Origin: Alphaproteobacteria bacterium MarineAlpha9_Bin7
Lineage (GTDB): Bacteria; Pseudomonadota; Alphaproteobacteria; UBA7887
DNA length: 7,725 nt
Direction of reading: 5' to 3'
Assembly (NCBI GenBank): GCA_002938115.1
Contig: PTKD01000091.1
Location: forward strand, 1 to 7,725
Shown: positions 1-6,934 of the stretch, one piece after another
Numbering within the stretch: position 1 is the stretch's first letter
How the letters are laid out: every line of letters begins with the position of its first letter
Made by a program: the position numbers and the translations under genes
Notes under the pieces: generated by a model
Database searches by the model: none
What the model was told of the DNA's origin: nothing
What the model saw: only the letters and a program-made list of their open reading frames with translations

Positions 1-815
1 AGCGAAGCGATGCCAGCCGCTATGCACGCAAACGGATTAGCGCCAGAAGATCCCGCGAGACGAACTGTTGAAGTTGAGGCATTTTGTTCGTGGTCTGCGT
101 GCAATATAAATAGTCTGTCGATTGCACGTACAAGAACTGGGCTAACCACATATTCCTCAGCAGGGACAGCAAACATCATATGCAAGAAGTTCTCGGCATA
201 ACTCAAATCATTGCGGGGATAGATGAACGGTTGACCTATTGAATATTTATAAGCCATGGCAGCAATTGTTGGCATTTTAGCGAGCAGTCTGTGTTCAGTA
301 ATATCGCGTTGCCTGGGATCGTTTATGTCGATGTTATCATGATAGAACGCCGACAACGCCCCGACTACTCCTATCATGAATGCCATCGGGTGAGCGTCTC
401 TTCGAAAGCCTCTCAAAAAATACGTTACCTGTTCATTCAACATCGAATGATAAGTAACCTTCTGCGTGAATTGTTTAGTTTCCTCTACATTTGGAAGTTC
501 GCCATACAGCAGTAAATAACATACTTCCAGAAAATTGCTGTGCTCGGCGAGGTCTTCGATCGCATAGCCACGGTGCAATAGAACGCCATTTTCCCCGTCG
601 ATATAGGTGATAGCAGATTCAGCGCTCCCTGTGGACGTAAAGCCAGGATCATACGTGAACATGCCCGTTTCTGCGTATAGACGACGCACGTCTATTACAC
701 TGGGTCCCAATGTTCCGTTTATGACGGGAAGCTCAAATGATTTCCCCGTATTGTTGTCTGAAAGAGTTAACGTATGTACAGGCTCCTTCTTCGTCGACTG
801 TTGCACGACCAGCAT
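1..815 (-). CDS. gltA: Citrate synthase (type II, GltA), 3' end cut by window edge
   Basis: Citrate synthase condenses acetyl-CoA with oxaloacetate to give citrate, the entry step of the TCA cycle in the cytoplasm. Reading the minus strand from ATG at 815 gives 271 codons with no stop before the window edge. Family landmarks, numbered from that ATG, include MFTYDPGFTST (52-62), YIDGENGVLLHRGY (71-84), FRRDAHPM (137-144) and HADHEQNASTSTVR (239-252), all typical of bacterial hexameric type II enzymes. The window ends just after the GSSGANPFACIAAGIAS stretch, so the expected WGPAHGG catalytic-histidine segment and the later catalytic His and Asp are outside and unchecked. The start is uncertain. 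The GGAGGAGG ribosome binding site abuts the ATG at 815, so GTG at 806 is a credible alternative; an in-frame TAG lies upstream and no other start is available. It follows gltX on the same strand after 120 bp. The family call is very secure. Confidence 0.95.
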   Translation of the reverse strand, partial: MLVVQQSTKKEPVHTLTLSDNNTGKSFELPVINGTLGPSVIDVRRLYAETGMFTYDPGFTSTGSAESAITYIDGENGVLLHRGYAIEDLAEHSNFLEVCYLLLYGELPNVEETKQFTQKVTYHSMLNEQVTYFLRGFRRDAHPMAFMIGVVGALSAFYHDNIDINDPRQRDITEHRLLAKMPTIAAMAYKYSIGQPFIYPRNDLSYAENFLHMMFAVPAEEYVVSPVLVRAIDRLFILHADHEQNASTSTVRLAGSSGANPFACIAAGIAS

Positions 816-823
816 CCTCCTCC
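816..823 (-). promoter_or_regulatory. Ribosome binding site of gltA, start-deciding
   Basis: The minus strand reads GGAGGAGG, the strongest Shine-Dalgarno-like sequence I noticed here. It directly touches the ATG at 815 (3 nt if only the upstream GGAGG is counted) but lies 9 nt from an in-frame GTG at 806. That spacing favours GTG as the start or mixed initiation. Only the sequence supports this. Confidence 0.6.
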
Positions 824-871
824 AACTTGCCTAAGCGACAAAGACATTACGCCGATTGTATTTTACCTTTG

Positions 872-900
872 AACATAGATCTATGACTGTCATTAGGCAA
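872..900 (-). promoter_or_regulatory. Candidate promoter of gltA
   Basis: On the minus strand a TTGCCT -35-like hexamer (895-900) is followed after exactly 17 nt by a TATGTT -10-like hexamer (872-877), about 60 nt before the gltA start. Each hexamer matches the sigma-70 consensus at four of six positions. A perfect 12-bp palindrome, CATAGATCTATG (874-885), overlaps the -10. The match is moderate, and no terminator hairpin is visible after gltX, so gltA could also be reached by read-through from gltX. Confidence 0.35.
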
Positions 901-935
901 TTGCATTACGAACATAGCTCGAATTAGGGTGTCGG

Positions 936-2336
936 TTAGGTTTGAAGATCGCGTAATCGGGACAATGTCTCTGATCGACCAAGCACCACCATGACCTCAA
1001 ATATGCTTGGCGACACAGTGGTGCCTGTCAGGGATACACGCAAAGGCTGGGCGACCAAGTTAAGTTTTAGGTCTCGGGAGCTGGCGAATTCTCGAATCAA
1101 GTTTTCTATACTTTCTGAATTCCAATTGTCGAGTTCCTGCAATTTTTGGGTAAGTTCGTACAAAAGCCGTTTTGTATTTTCATTAAGATGTTTTTCTGCT
1201 TTTAAGGAAATTTTTATAGGTCGCGGCGCAATATAAAAAAAACTACTCTCTGCTAGTTCAAGAAGTGTCTTTGCCCGGAGTTTTAACGCTCCTATACCAA
1301 CAAATAAACGATCACGTTGTTGTTTCGTAAGTTTTTGACCAACTTGTGGTAAGAGAATAGGTTCAATCAATCTCACAGCTTCCTCATCTTTTAATTCCCG
1401 CAAGTAGTGGCCGTTGAGGCTTTCTAGTTTGGTGAGATCAAAGCGGGACGGGGCACGCCCAATTCCTGAGAAATCAAACCAAGCAATGGCTTTATCGGTA
1501 GTTATTATTTCTTCGTTACCGTGTGACCAACCTAGGCGGAGCAAATAATTTCGTATCGCTGTAGGAAGAAATCCCATCTCTCTATAGGTACCAATCCCAA
1601 GAGATCCATGACGTTTTGACATTTTGGTGCCGTCGGGTCCGTGTATCAGTGGTATATGCGCGAATGCTGGCTCGTTCCATTCGAGTGCCCGATACACTTG
1701 AATCTGTCGAAATGCATTGGTTAAGTGATCATCGCCTCGTATAACATGGGTAATCCCCATGTCATGATCATCGACGACAGCCGAAAGCATGTAGGTTGGC
1801 GTGCCGTCTGCACGCAAAATAACCATATCGTCAAGCTGCTCGTTATCCACTGTGACGTTCCCTTGAACTTGATCATTTATGACGGTGCTTCCATCCCTTG
1901 GAGCTTTAAATCGGATGGCTGGTCGGATGTTTGTGGGCACTTCAGTCGAGCTCCGATCGCGCCAACGCCCGTCGTAACGCGGTTGCAAACCGTTACTACG
2001 TGCTTTTTCACGCATTTCAATCAGCTCATCCGGCGTACAATAGCAGCGGTATGCTAGGTTTCGCTCAAGTAAGACGTCGACAACTTTGGTATGGCGAGCT
2101 CGGTTCTTAGACTGATAAATAGCTTCACCATGCCACTGCAAACCTAGCCATTGGAGACCGTCTATTATCTCTTTTATGGCATCTGACGTCGAACGCTTCT
2201 TATCTGTGTCCTCAATACGAAGACAAAATTTTCCTCCGTGGTGGCAAGCGAAGAGCCAATTGAATAACGCGGTTCGAGCACCGCCAATATGCAAGAAGCC
2301 GGTCGGTGAGGGGGCAAATCGGGTTATCACTGTCAT
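936..2336 (-). CDS. gltX: Glutamyl-tRNA synthetase
   Basis: This cytoplasmic class I aminoacyl-tRNA synthetase activates glutamate with ATP and charges tRNA-Glu. The 466 residues match the usual bacterial length. The N-terminal Rossmann catalytic domain carries FAPSPTGFLHIGG (7-19, the HIGH-type signature), RIEDTD (40-45), YCTPDEL (99-105), RGDDHLTN (200-207) and the KMSKR loop (238-242). The C-terminal anticodon-binding part ends in a typical QPLR...LTG...SP.IFEVMVVLGR pattern. The ATG at 2336 gives the conserved N-terminus; an in-frame TAA lies 57 nt upstream with no better start between. No clear Shine-Dalgarno sequence precedes it (AATCATCAAAAAC). Many alphaproteobacteria have a second GltX paralogue acting on tRNA-Gln, and I cannot tell from sequence alone whether this one is discriminating. 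The location beside gltA is the usual one for the main copy. Confidence 0.97.
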   Translation of the reverse strand: MTVITRFAPSPTGFLHIGGARTALFNWLFACHHGGKFCLRIEDTDKKRSTSDAIKEIIDGLQWLGLQWHGEAIYQSKNRARHTKVVDVLLERNLAYRCYCTPDELIEMREKARSNGLQPRYDGRWRDRSSTEVPTNIRPAIRFKAPRDGSTVINDQVQGNVTVDNEQLDDMVILRADGTPTYMLSAVVDDHDMGITHVIRGDDHLTNAFRQIQVYRALEWNEPAFAHIPLIHGPDGTKMSKRHGSLGIGTYREMGFLPTAIRNYLLRLGWSHGNEEIITTDKAIAWFDFSGIGRAPSRFDLTKLESLNGHYLRELKDEEAVRLIEPILLPQVGQKLTKQQRDRLFVGIGALKLRAKTLLELAESSFFYIAPRPIKISLKAEKHLNENTKRLLYELTQKLQELDNWNSESIENLIREFASSRDLKLNLVAQPLRVSLTGTTVSPSIFEVMVVLGRSETLSRLRDLQT

Positions 2337-2559
2337 GTTTTTGATGATTACCGGTACTACTGAAGTTAAATCGCTGCGTAAGTCCCAATAAAGGGATTAC
2401 CCACTCAGCGCTGAGAGATAAAAAATTTTCGTTTTATAAGCTATCCATTCTGTGTCTTGCCTCGGAGCCATGGAACATTGCTCTTGTCTGCATTTGCAGA
2501 ATTCCCGACGCAACACTTTGAATATTTGAAGTAGCAATATGGGCGAGATTGCGAAGAGG
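2337..2559. other. Intergenic region between lexA and gltX
   Basis: This 223-bp gap contains no convincing gene; the longest small frames start at 2470 on the plus strand (19 codons) and on the minus strand near 2478 (14 codons), both without family resemblance. It holds the 12-bp palindrome at 2404-2415, a shorter inverted repeat TCTGCA-TT-TGCAGA at 2487-2500, and an A/T run around 2419-2437. I see no GC-rich hairpin followed by a T-run for lexA termination and no well-spaced promoter for gltX, although one is expected here. In several alphaproteobacteria a comEC-family gene lies at this position; none is present here. Confidence 0.6.
2404..2415. repeat. Perfect 12-bp palindrome upstream of gltX
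   Basis: CTCAGCGCTGAG is fully self-complementary and lies about 70 nt upstream of the gltX start. On the minus strand it is preceded, not followed, by a run of T, so it does not look like a terminator for the lexA transcript. It could be a binding site for a dimeric regulator, or chance. Confidence 0.4.
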
Positions 2560-3270
2560 TCAGTAGTTTCGGATCAGGCCGATTACACGGCCTTGTACTT
2601 TAACCTGATCTGGACCAAAAATTCGTGTTTCATATGCCTGGTTGGCGGGCTCTAACGCTATGGAAGCTCCCTTCTTACGGAGACGTTTTAACGTAGCTTC
2701 GTGGTCGTCGATTAAGGCTACGACGATTTCTCCGTTCTCTGCGGTAGACGTCCGCTCAATTATTGCGATATCCCCATCCAAAATACCAGCCTCCGTCATG
2801 GAGTCTCCGGCAATTTCAAGTGCGTAGCAATCTTGTTTGCTAATCATCGAGCTGGGCACATCAACGTATTGATTGGCATCCTTCAAGGCTTCATTAGGGG
2901 TACCCGCGGCGATCCTTCCTAAAAGTGGTAAATCAACAGATGTGTTGCCGGAAGTTCGGGGATGACCGTCTTGCCGATGGCCTGAAAAATCGCCTTGGAC
3001 AACATTTTGAGCGGTGCCATGGGAATTGCTACCTTGTCTCGCTCTAATCCCACTGTCGTTGGGCAACTTGATGACTTCGAGGGCGCGGGCTCGGTGAGGA
3101 AGTCGTCGAATAAAGCCGCGCTCTTCCAGGCCTTTTATAAGTCGATGAACTCCGGATTTTGACCGCAATCCTAGAGATTCTTTCATTTCCTCGAATGACG
3201 GAGCTACTCCATCATTTTGTAGATTTTCGTTAATGAAGAGTAGTAGTTGTTGTTGTTTTCGGGTCAGCAT
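2560..3270 (-). CDS. lexA: LexA SOS-response repressor and self-cleaving peptidase
   Basis: LexA represses DNA-damage genes until RecA-ssDNA filaments stimulate its self-cleavage. The N-terminal winged helix-turn-helix domain runs to about residue 70, with the recognition-helix region RSKSGVHRLIKGLEERGFIRR at about 36-56 and LPHRARALEV after it. A linker of about 45 residues, rich in G, S, Q and H, precedes the S24-type peptidase domain. Numbered from the ATG at 3270 (236 aa), the cleavage bond is A122-G123 in RIAAGTP, the catalytic serine is S157 in GDSM and the catalytic lysine is K195 in TLKRL. An ATG two codons upstream (3276) is possible. I prefer 3270 because the family starts MLTRKQ and GGTAGG lies 8 nt before it, against 2 nt for the other. 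It follows moeA by about 96 bp and has its own promoter overlapped by a LexA box, so it represses itself. Confidence 0.97.
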   Translation of the reverse strand: MLTRKQQQLLLFINENLQNDGVAPSFEEMKESLGLRSKSGVHRLIKGLEERGFIRRLPHRARALEVIKLPNDSGIRARQGSNSHGTAQNVVQGDFSGHRQDGHPRTSGNTSVDLPLLGRIAAGTPNEALKDANQYVDVPSSMISKQDCYALEIAGDSMTEAGILDGDIAIIERTSTAENGEIVVALIDDHEATLKRLRKKGASIALEPANQAYETRIFGPDQVKVQGRVIGLIRNY

Positions 3271-3278
3271 GACCATGG

Positions 3279-3284
3279 CCTACC
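3279..3284 (-). promoter_or_regulatory. Ribosome binding site of lexA, start-deciding
   Basis: The minus strand reads GGTAGG. It is 8 nt from the ATG at 3270 and 2 nt from the ATG at 3276, which favours the shorter protein starting MLTRKQ. Confidence 0.55.
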
Positions 3285-3316
3285 AAATCTGGAACAAATG
3301 GGAAACTTTCACACAT

Positions 3317-3331
3317 GTTCTAGTTTAGTTC
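3317..3331 (-). promoter_or_regulatory. LexA operator (alphaproteobacterial SOS box)
   Basis: The minus strand reads GAACTAAACTAGAAC, a perfect GAAC-N7-GAAC direct repeat (GTTC-N7-GTTC on the plus strand). This is the operator known from alphaproteobacteria such as Rhizobium and Rhodobacter. It lies 47 nt upstream of the lexA start and covers the whole -10 hexamer and part of the spacer of the lexA promoter, so bound LexA would block RNA polymerase. A perfect match in this 90-bp gap is unlikely by chance (8 fixed bases). A weaker seven-of-eight copy, GAAC-N7-AAAC on the plus strand, lies nearby at 3292-3306. Confidence 0.88.
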
Positions 3332-3345
3332 TTCGAATACGTCAA
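3317..3345 (-). promoter_or_regulatory. Promoter of lexA
   Basis: The minus strand has TTGACG (-35, 3340-3345; five of six consensus positions), a 17-nt spacer and TAGAAC (-10, 3317-3322; four of six). Transcription would start near 3310, giving a leader of about 40 nt. The overlap with the LexA operator supports the assignment. Confidence 0.7.
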
Positions 3346-3366
3346 ATGATCCCGTCTCCCGCAAAA

Positions 3367-4584
3367 TCATATAGCAGCCAGCCCAGTTGGAAAATTTATG
3401 ACCTCAACTACGTCACCCACCTGAGCCGCAGGGGCATTGGGAGGCCTAAATATCAAGCATTCGGCTTTCGAGAGCAAACTGATCATGGAACTGTCCTGTC
3501 GCTCATAAGGATCGGCCCACAAAACGCCATCACTAGTCCGTTCCAGGGTAGCACGCAGATAATCCTGCCGATGGTCGTTTTGGGCCAAAGGACTAGCAAG
3601 TCGCACCTGCTCGGTGAGCGTTCCTTCGTCACTCGGGATGCCGAGTAGGCATTTCAATGCGGGATACAGAAATACTAAGGCACACACTAGAGCCGATACC
3701 GGATTTCCAGGGAGGCACAGTACAGGAATGCCGTTCAAGTCCCCAAACATAACTGGCTTTCCTGGTCGCATTGCCACTTTCGAAAAATTTACTTTTAGTC
3801 CTGCACCCCGCAATGCCTCATGTACTAAATCGTGATCCCCCACAGACACGCCGCCCGTGGTGATTAACAAATCTGTGCCTCGTGCTCCATTTGCCATTTG
3901 AAGTAAGGCTTCTGTCTTATCTGGAGAAATCCCGAGGTCAACTGCGAAACCTCCGCATACTTCGATAAAGGCCCGAAGGGCGATAGCATTAGAGCTAACT
4001 ATCTGGTTCGGTCCGATTGGATCTCCGGGACGAACAATTTCATCTCCGGTAGCGAGGATAGCGATCCGCGGTTTGCGATAGACTGGGAGCCAAGGAAAAT
4101 TCATCGCAGCTGCCAACGCAATATCACGGGCTGAGAGGATACGACCAGCGCGCAGACCGATTTCTCCTTCATTGAAGTCAAGCCCAGCTTTCCTGACGTA
4201 TTGGCCTGCTTTTGCGCTTTCCCTAACTGATATTAATTCTCCATTAGCTACTGTATTCTCTTGAATTACCACAGTATCTGCGCCCTTAGGTAACGGCCCA
4301 CCCGTGAAAATCCTAACCGTCTCATTTTGCCTAACCGTGCCACCAAAGGAGCCACCAGCCGGAGATTCCCCAATCATTTTCAATGTTTTGGGAATGTTAC
4401 TCAAATCCGAGCTACGTGCAGCATAGCCATCCATGGCCGAGATATCGGTTGGGGGTTGTGTGCGTCGAGCTTGGATATCCCGGGCTAATACGCGGCCAAG
4501 CGCCTCACTGATGGCGACATCCTCGTGCGGAAGAGGTTTAAACGAGCTCAAAATTCGTTGGCGGGCATCTTCGACTGAAATCAT
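3367..4584 (-). CDS. moeA: Molybdopterin molybdotransferase MoeA
   Basis: MoeA inserts molybdate into adenylylated molybdopterin, the final step of basic molybdenum cofactor synthesis in the cytoplasm. The 405 residues fit the family. Visible blocks are the MoeA N-terminal domain with SAMDGYA (49-55), FTGGPLPKGADTVV (93-106), the start of the MoCF-type central domain at IAILATGDE (174-182), TTGGVSVGDHD (242-252), MRPGKP (272-277) and LPGNPVSA (291-298), then a short C-terminal beta domain (about 325-405). The ATG overlaps the moaC stop as ATGA (4581-4584), implying translational coupling. The protein runs unbroken, and the lexA promoter starts about 20 nt after its stop. I see no terminator in between, so some read-through into lexA is possible. 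Confidence 0.96.
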   Translation of the reverse strand: MISVEDARQRILSSFKPLPHEDVAISEALGRVLARDIQARRTQPPTDISAMDGYAARSSDLSNIPKTLKMIGESPAGGSFGGTVRQNETVRIFTGGPLPKGADTVVIQENTVANGELISVRESAKAGQYVRKAGLDFNEGEIGLRAGRILSARDIALAAAMNFPWLPVYRKPRIAILATGDEIVRPGDPIGPNQIVSSNAIALRAFIEVCGGFAVDLGISPDKTEALLQMANGARGTDLLITTGGVSVGDHDLVHEALRGAGLKVNFSKVAMRPGKPVMFGDLNGIPVLCLPGNPVSALVCALVFLYPALKCLLGIPSDEGTLTEQVRLASPLAQNDHRQDYLRATLERTSDGVLWADPYERQDSSMISLLSKAECLIFRPPNAPAAQVGDVVEVINFPTGLAAI

Positions 4585-5063
4585 CGCTTAGCTGCTTCAA
4601 AAGTGCCTGACTTCCCACCAGATTTGTACAATAATTGCACGTCGGTAATGGTCATTTTGCGATCAACGCTTTTACACATGTCATATATAGTGAGCGCTGC
4701 CACCGATGCGGCTGTCAGTGCTTCCATTTCCACTCCGGTACGACCAGATACCGAGCACATTGCAGTAATGATGACAGCTGTATCGGATGAGTTGCAATCT
4801 GCCTCCACTTTCACCGACGTTATTTCAAGCGGATGGCAAAGAGGGATTAAATCTCCTGTACGCTTTGCGGCCATGATCCCAGCGATACGTGCGATACCGA
4901 GCACATCTCCTTTTCGATGCGTACCATCTTTAATCATCTGCAGCGTTTCCGCTGCCATGATCACAGTCGCTCCTGCACGTGCCACGCGATCAGTGATAGG
5001 CTTGTTGCCAACATCAACCATGATGGCTTTACCATCCGAGTCAAAATGAGTGAACTCACCCAT
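4581..5063 (-). CDS. moaC: Cyclic pyranopterin monophosphate synthase MoaC
   Basis: MoaC converts 3',8-cyclo-7,8-dihydro-GTP, made by MoaA, to cyclic pyranopterin monophosphate in the first stage of molybdenum cofactor synthesis. The 160 residues span the whole family and align without gaps in the key region with E. coli numbering: K51 (KGDV), H77 (LCHPL), E112 and E114 (GVEMEAL), D128 and K131 (YDMCK), so all the known active-site residues are present. The conserved KSGGKSG tail is at 147-153. The ATG at 5063 gives the usual MxxFTH start. It begins 2 nt after the trpC stop and ends in a 4-nt overlap with moeA. MoaA and the MoaD/MoaE subunits are not in the window, so the cofactor pathway is split across the genome. 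Confidence 0.97.
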   Translation of the reverse strand: MGEFTHFDSDGKAIMVDVGNKPITDRVARAGATVIMAAETLQMIKDGTHRKGDVLGIARIAGIMAAKRTGDLIPLCHPLEITSVKVEADCNSSDTAVIITAMCSVSGRTGVEMEALTAASVAALTIYDMCKSVDRKMTITDVQLLYKSGGKSGTFEAAKR

Positions 5064-5065
5064 AC

Positions 5066-5893
5066 CTAAGCGGTCCCTCGTAAATTTATATCGGCTTGGG
5101 CAGATGTGCCCAACAAGGAACGGGTAGCCATGATAATATCCTGCTTGCGCATCAAAGATTCTCCTACCAAGAAGCGATGTACACCAACTCGTTTCATCCG
5201 CTCAATATCCTCGTGAGTGTAGATCCCACTCTCGCACACGATCGTCCATCCATCCGGAATTTCCGGTGCTAGTTCCTCTGTTTTTGTAAGATTTACTTCT
5301 AATGTCTTGAGATTCCGGTTATTTATTCCGATCAGTGCCGGCGGCATGATTAAAGCCCGTGCAAGCTCCGCCTTATCATGAACTTCAATCAATAAGTCCA
5401 TCCCGAGTTCTATTGCGCAGGCTGCTAACTCTTCTGCCTGGTTGTCCGTGATGGCGCCCATAATGAGTAAGATACAATCCGCCCCTATCGATCGCGATTC
5501 GATAATTTGATAGGTATCAAGGATGAAATCTTTACGTAACACAGGTATCTTAACAGCATTTCGTGCCGCTACCAGATCGCCGCTATCTCCTTGAAAATAT
5601 GCTTTGTCAGTAAGTACTGAAAGACAAGCTGCACCGCCTTTTTCATAATCAGATGCCAAAACAGATGGTGCAAAGTTATTTCGTATTAAGCCTTTACTGG
5701 GTGAGGCTTTTTTTATTTCTGCGATTAAGCCTGTTCCAGTAGCTCGGACTGATCTATCAAGTGCTTTAGAAAAACTCCGCGGATGCGTTGCGCTCTTTGC
5801 ATCAAGGATTAAACTTGATTCCGGTCGGCTAGCTTTTGCGGAAGCTATCCACTCAAGTTTGTCCTTGCAAATTTTTGCTAAGATATCTGACAT
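5066..5893 (-). CDS. trpC: Indole-3-glycerol-phosphate synthase
   Basis: TrpC closes the ring of carboxyphenylamino-deoxyribulose phosphate with loss of CO2 and water to give indole-3-glycerol phosphate, the fourth step after chorismate in tryptophan synthesis. At 275 residues it is monofunctional, not fused to TrpF as in E. coli. The TIM-barrel shows IAEIKKASPSKG (57-68, catalytic E59 and K61), VLRKDF (118-123, catalytic K121), LLIEVHD (167-173, E170), GINNRNL (189-195) and the phosphate-binding CESGI and FLVGESLM (220-224, 241-248). It starts inside the trpD stop (TAATG, 1-nt overlap) and has no good Shine-Dalgarno of its own, so translation is probably coupled to trpD. Confidence 0.97.
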   Translation of the reverse strand: MSDILAKICKDKLEWIASAKASRPESSLILDAKSATHPRSFSKALDRSVRATGTGLIAEIKKASPSKGLIRNNFAPSVLASDYEKGGAACLSVLTDKAYFQGDSGDLVAARNAVKIPVLRKDFILDTYQIIESRSIGADCILLIMGAITDNQAEELAACAIELGMDLLIEVHDKAELARALIMPPALIGINNRNLKTLEVNLTKTEELAPEIPDGWTIVCESGIYTHEDIERMKRVGVHRFLVGESLMRKQDIIMATRSLLGTSAQADINLRGTA

Positions 5894-6918
5894 TACGCTG
5901 CTGGCGCACGGTTTGTGATTTCGACGAGGTCGTTAAGCGTATTTTTTGCTTTCCCTGCCTCTATCGCCTCGGTTGCCATAGAGGCACCGTCAGACAAACT
6001 TGTTGCCTTGCCGGCAACAATCAATGCGGCCGCACTATTCATAACAACGATATCTCGGTAGGGCCCAGTTTTCCCATTCAAAAGTTCTAGCATCTCCTGC
6101 GCATTGAGTTGTGGGTCGCCACCGATAAGATCTTCGATCCGAGAACATCGCAAATTTGCATCCTCAGGTGTAACTTCAAATGTCGATACAGATCCATCCT
6201 TGTAGGCAGCAACTTTTGATGGACCCGTGATGGTCAGCTCGTCCATCCCGTCGAGACCATGCACTACCCAAACATGGGTCGAGCCAAGCTTACCAAGAAC
6301 TTCTGCCAACGGCACGCACCAAGCACTATCGAATACTCCAATAAGTTGGCGTTTCGCGCCGGCTGGATTGGATAGTGGACCCAGCAAGTTGAAGATCGTT
6401 CGAGTGCCAATTTCGATTCGGCTCGGACCAACGTGACGCATTGCACCATGATGGCGCGGCGCCATCAAAAAGCCAATTCCAATTGACCATAAGCATTCCT
6501 GAATCACTTCCATACTAGCTTCGATATTTACTCCGAGAGTATTCAGCACATCGGCTGAGCCAGATTTGGAAGATATTGCTCGATTACCGTGCTTGGCTAC
6601 TGGCACACCGCAGGCTGCGGCTACCAATGCGGCACACGTTGAAATATTGAATGTTCCGATACCGTCTCCCCCGGTTCCCGCGGTGTCAATAGCATCTGGA
6701 GGAGCTTCTATCATTGTTGCTTTACTGCGCATTGCGCCGACCGCGCCAGCAATTTCATCGACTGTCTCTCCACGAACTCTCATACCCATTAGAAGAGCCC
6801 CGATTTGAGTTGGAGTGGATTGGCCCGACATAACGATTTCAAATGCCGTTTTAGATTCGACCTCACTGAGACTTGCGCCTGTCGCAAGTTTAGATAGCAA
6901 CTCTGGAAGTTCTGGCAT
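5893..6918 (-). CDS. trpD: Anthranilate phosphoribosyltransferase
   Basis: TrpD transfers phosphoribosyl from PRPP to anthranilate, the second committed step of tryptophan synthesis. The 341 residues cover the complete class IV phosphoribosyltransferase fold: a small helical N-terminal domain (about 1-70), then DTAGTGGDG (78-86) binding the pyrophosphate of PRPP, NIST (91-94), KHGNRA (109-114), R167 in the anthranilate-binding GPSRIEIG segment, TIFNLLGPLSNP (174-185) and the metal-binding pair D226-E227 in GMDEL. It is a separate protein and not fused to TrpG as in E. coli. The ATG at 6918 gives the conserved start; AGG lies 7 nt upstream. trpG ends 16 nt before it and its own stop overlaps trpC. 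Confidence 0.97.
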   Translation of the reverse strand: MPELPELLSKLATGASLSEVESKTAFEIVMSGQSTPTQIGALLMGMRVRGETVDEIAGAVGAMRSKATMIEAPPDAIDTAGTGGDGIGTFNISTCAALVAAACGVPVAKHGNRAISSKSGSADVLNTLGVNIEASMEVIQECLWSIGIGFLMAPRHHGAMRHVGPSRIEIGTRTIFNLLGPLSNPAGAKRQLIGVFDSAWCVPLAEVLGKLGSTHVWVVHGLDGMDELTITGPSKVAAYKDGSVSTFEVTPEDANLRCSRIEDLIGGDPQLNAQEMLELLNGKTGPYRDIVVMNSAAALIVAGKATSLSDGASMATEAIEAGKAKNTLNDLVEITNRAPAA

Positions 6919-6934
6919 TTGTCAGCCTAGATCT

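Noticed and set aside
10..834. Three short plus-strand frames (10-201, 291-515, 607-834)
   Set aside because: They are shadows of the partial gltA on the minus strand, which reads without interruption through the same interval.
910..924. GAAC-N7-GAAT, one mismatch from a LexA box, between gltX and gltA
   Set aside because: Seven-of-eight matches are expected several times by chance in a window this size, and citrate synthase is not an SOS gene.
1725..2057. Open frame of 110 codons on the plus strand
   Set aside because: It lies entirely antisense within gltX and its translation resembles no known protein family.
2487..2500. Inverted repeat TCTGCA-TT-TGCAGA as a lexA terminator
   Set aside because: The two-base centre cannot form a proper loop, the stem is short, and no T-run follows on the minus strand.
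2470..2529. Small plus-strand frame of 19 codons in the lexA-gltX gap
   Set aside because: GGAG is only 2 nt from the ATG, the peptide resembles nothing I know, and so short a frame is expected by chance.
3247..3648. Open frame of 133 codons on the plus strand
   Set aside because: It runs antisense across the lexA start, the lexA promoter and the moeA 3' end, with no family resemblance.
4603..5049. Open frame of 148 codons on the plus strand
   Set aside because: It is the antisense shadow of moaC, whose active-site residues are all conserved on the minus strand.
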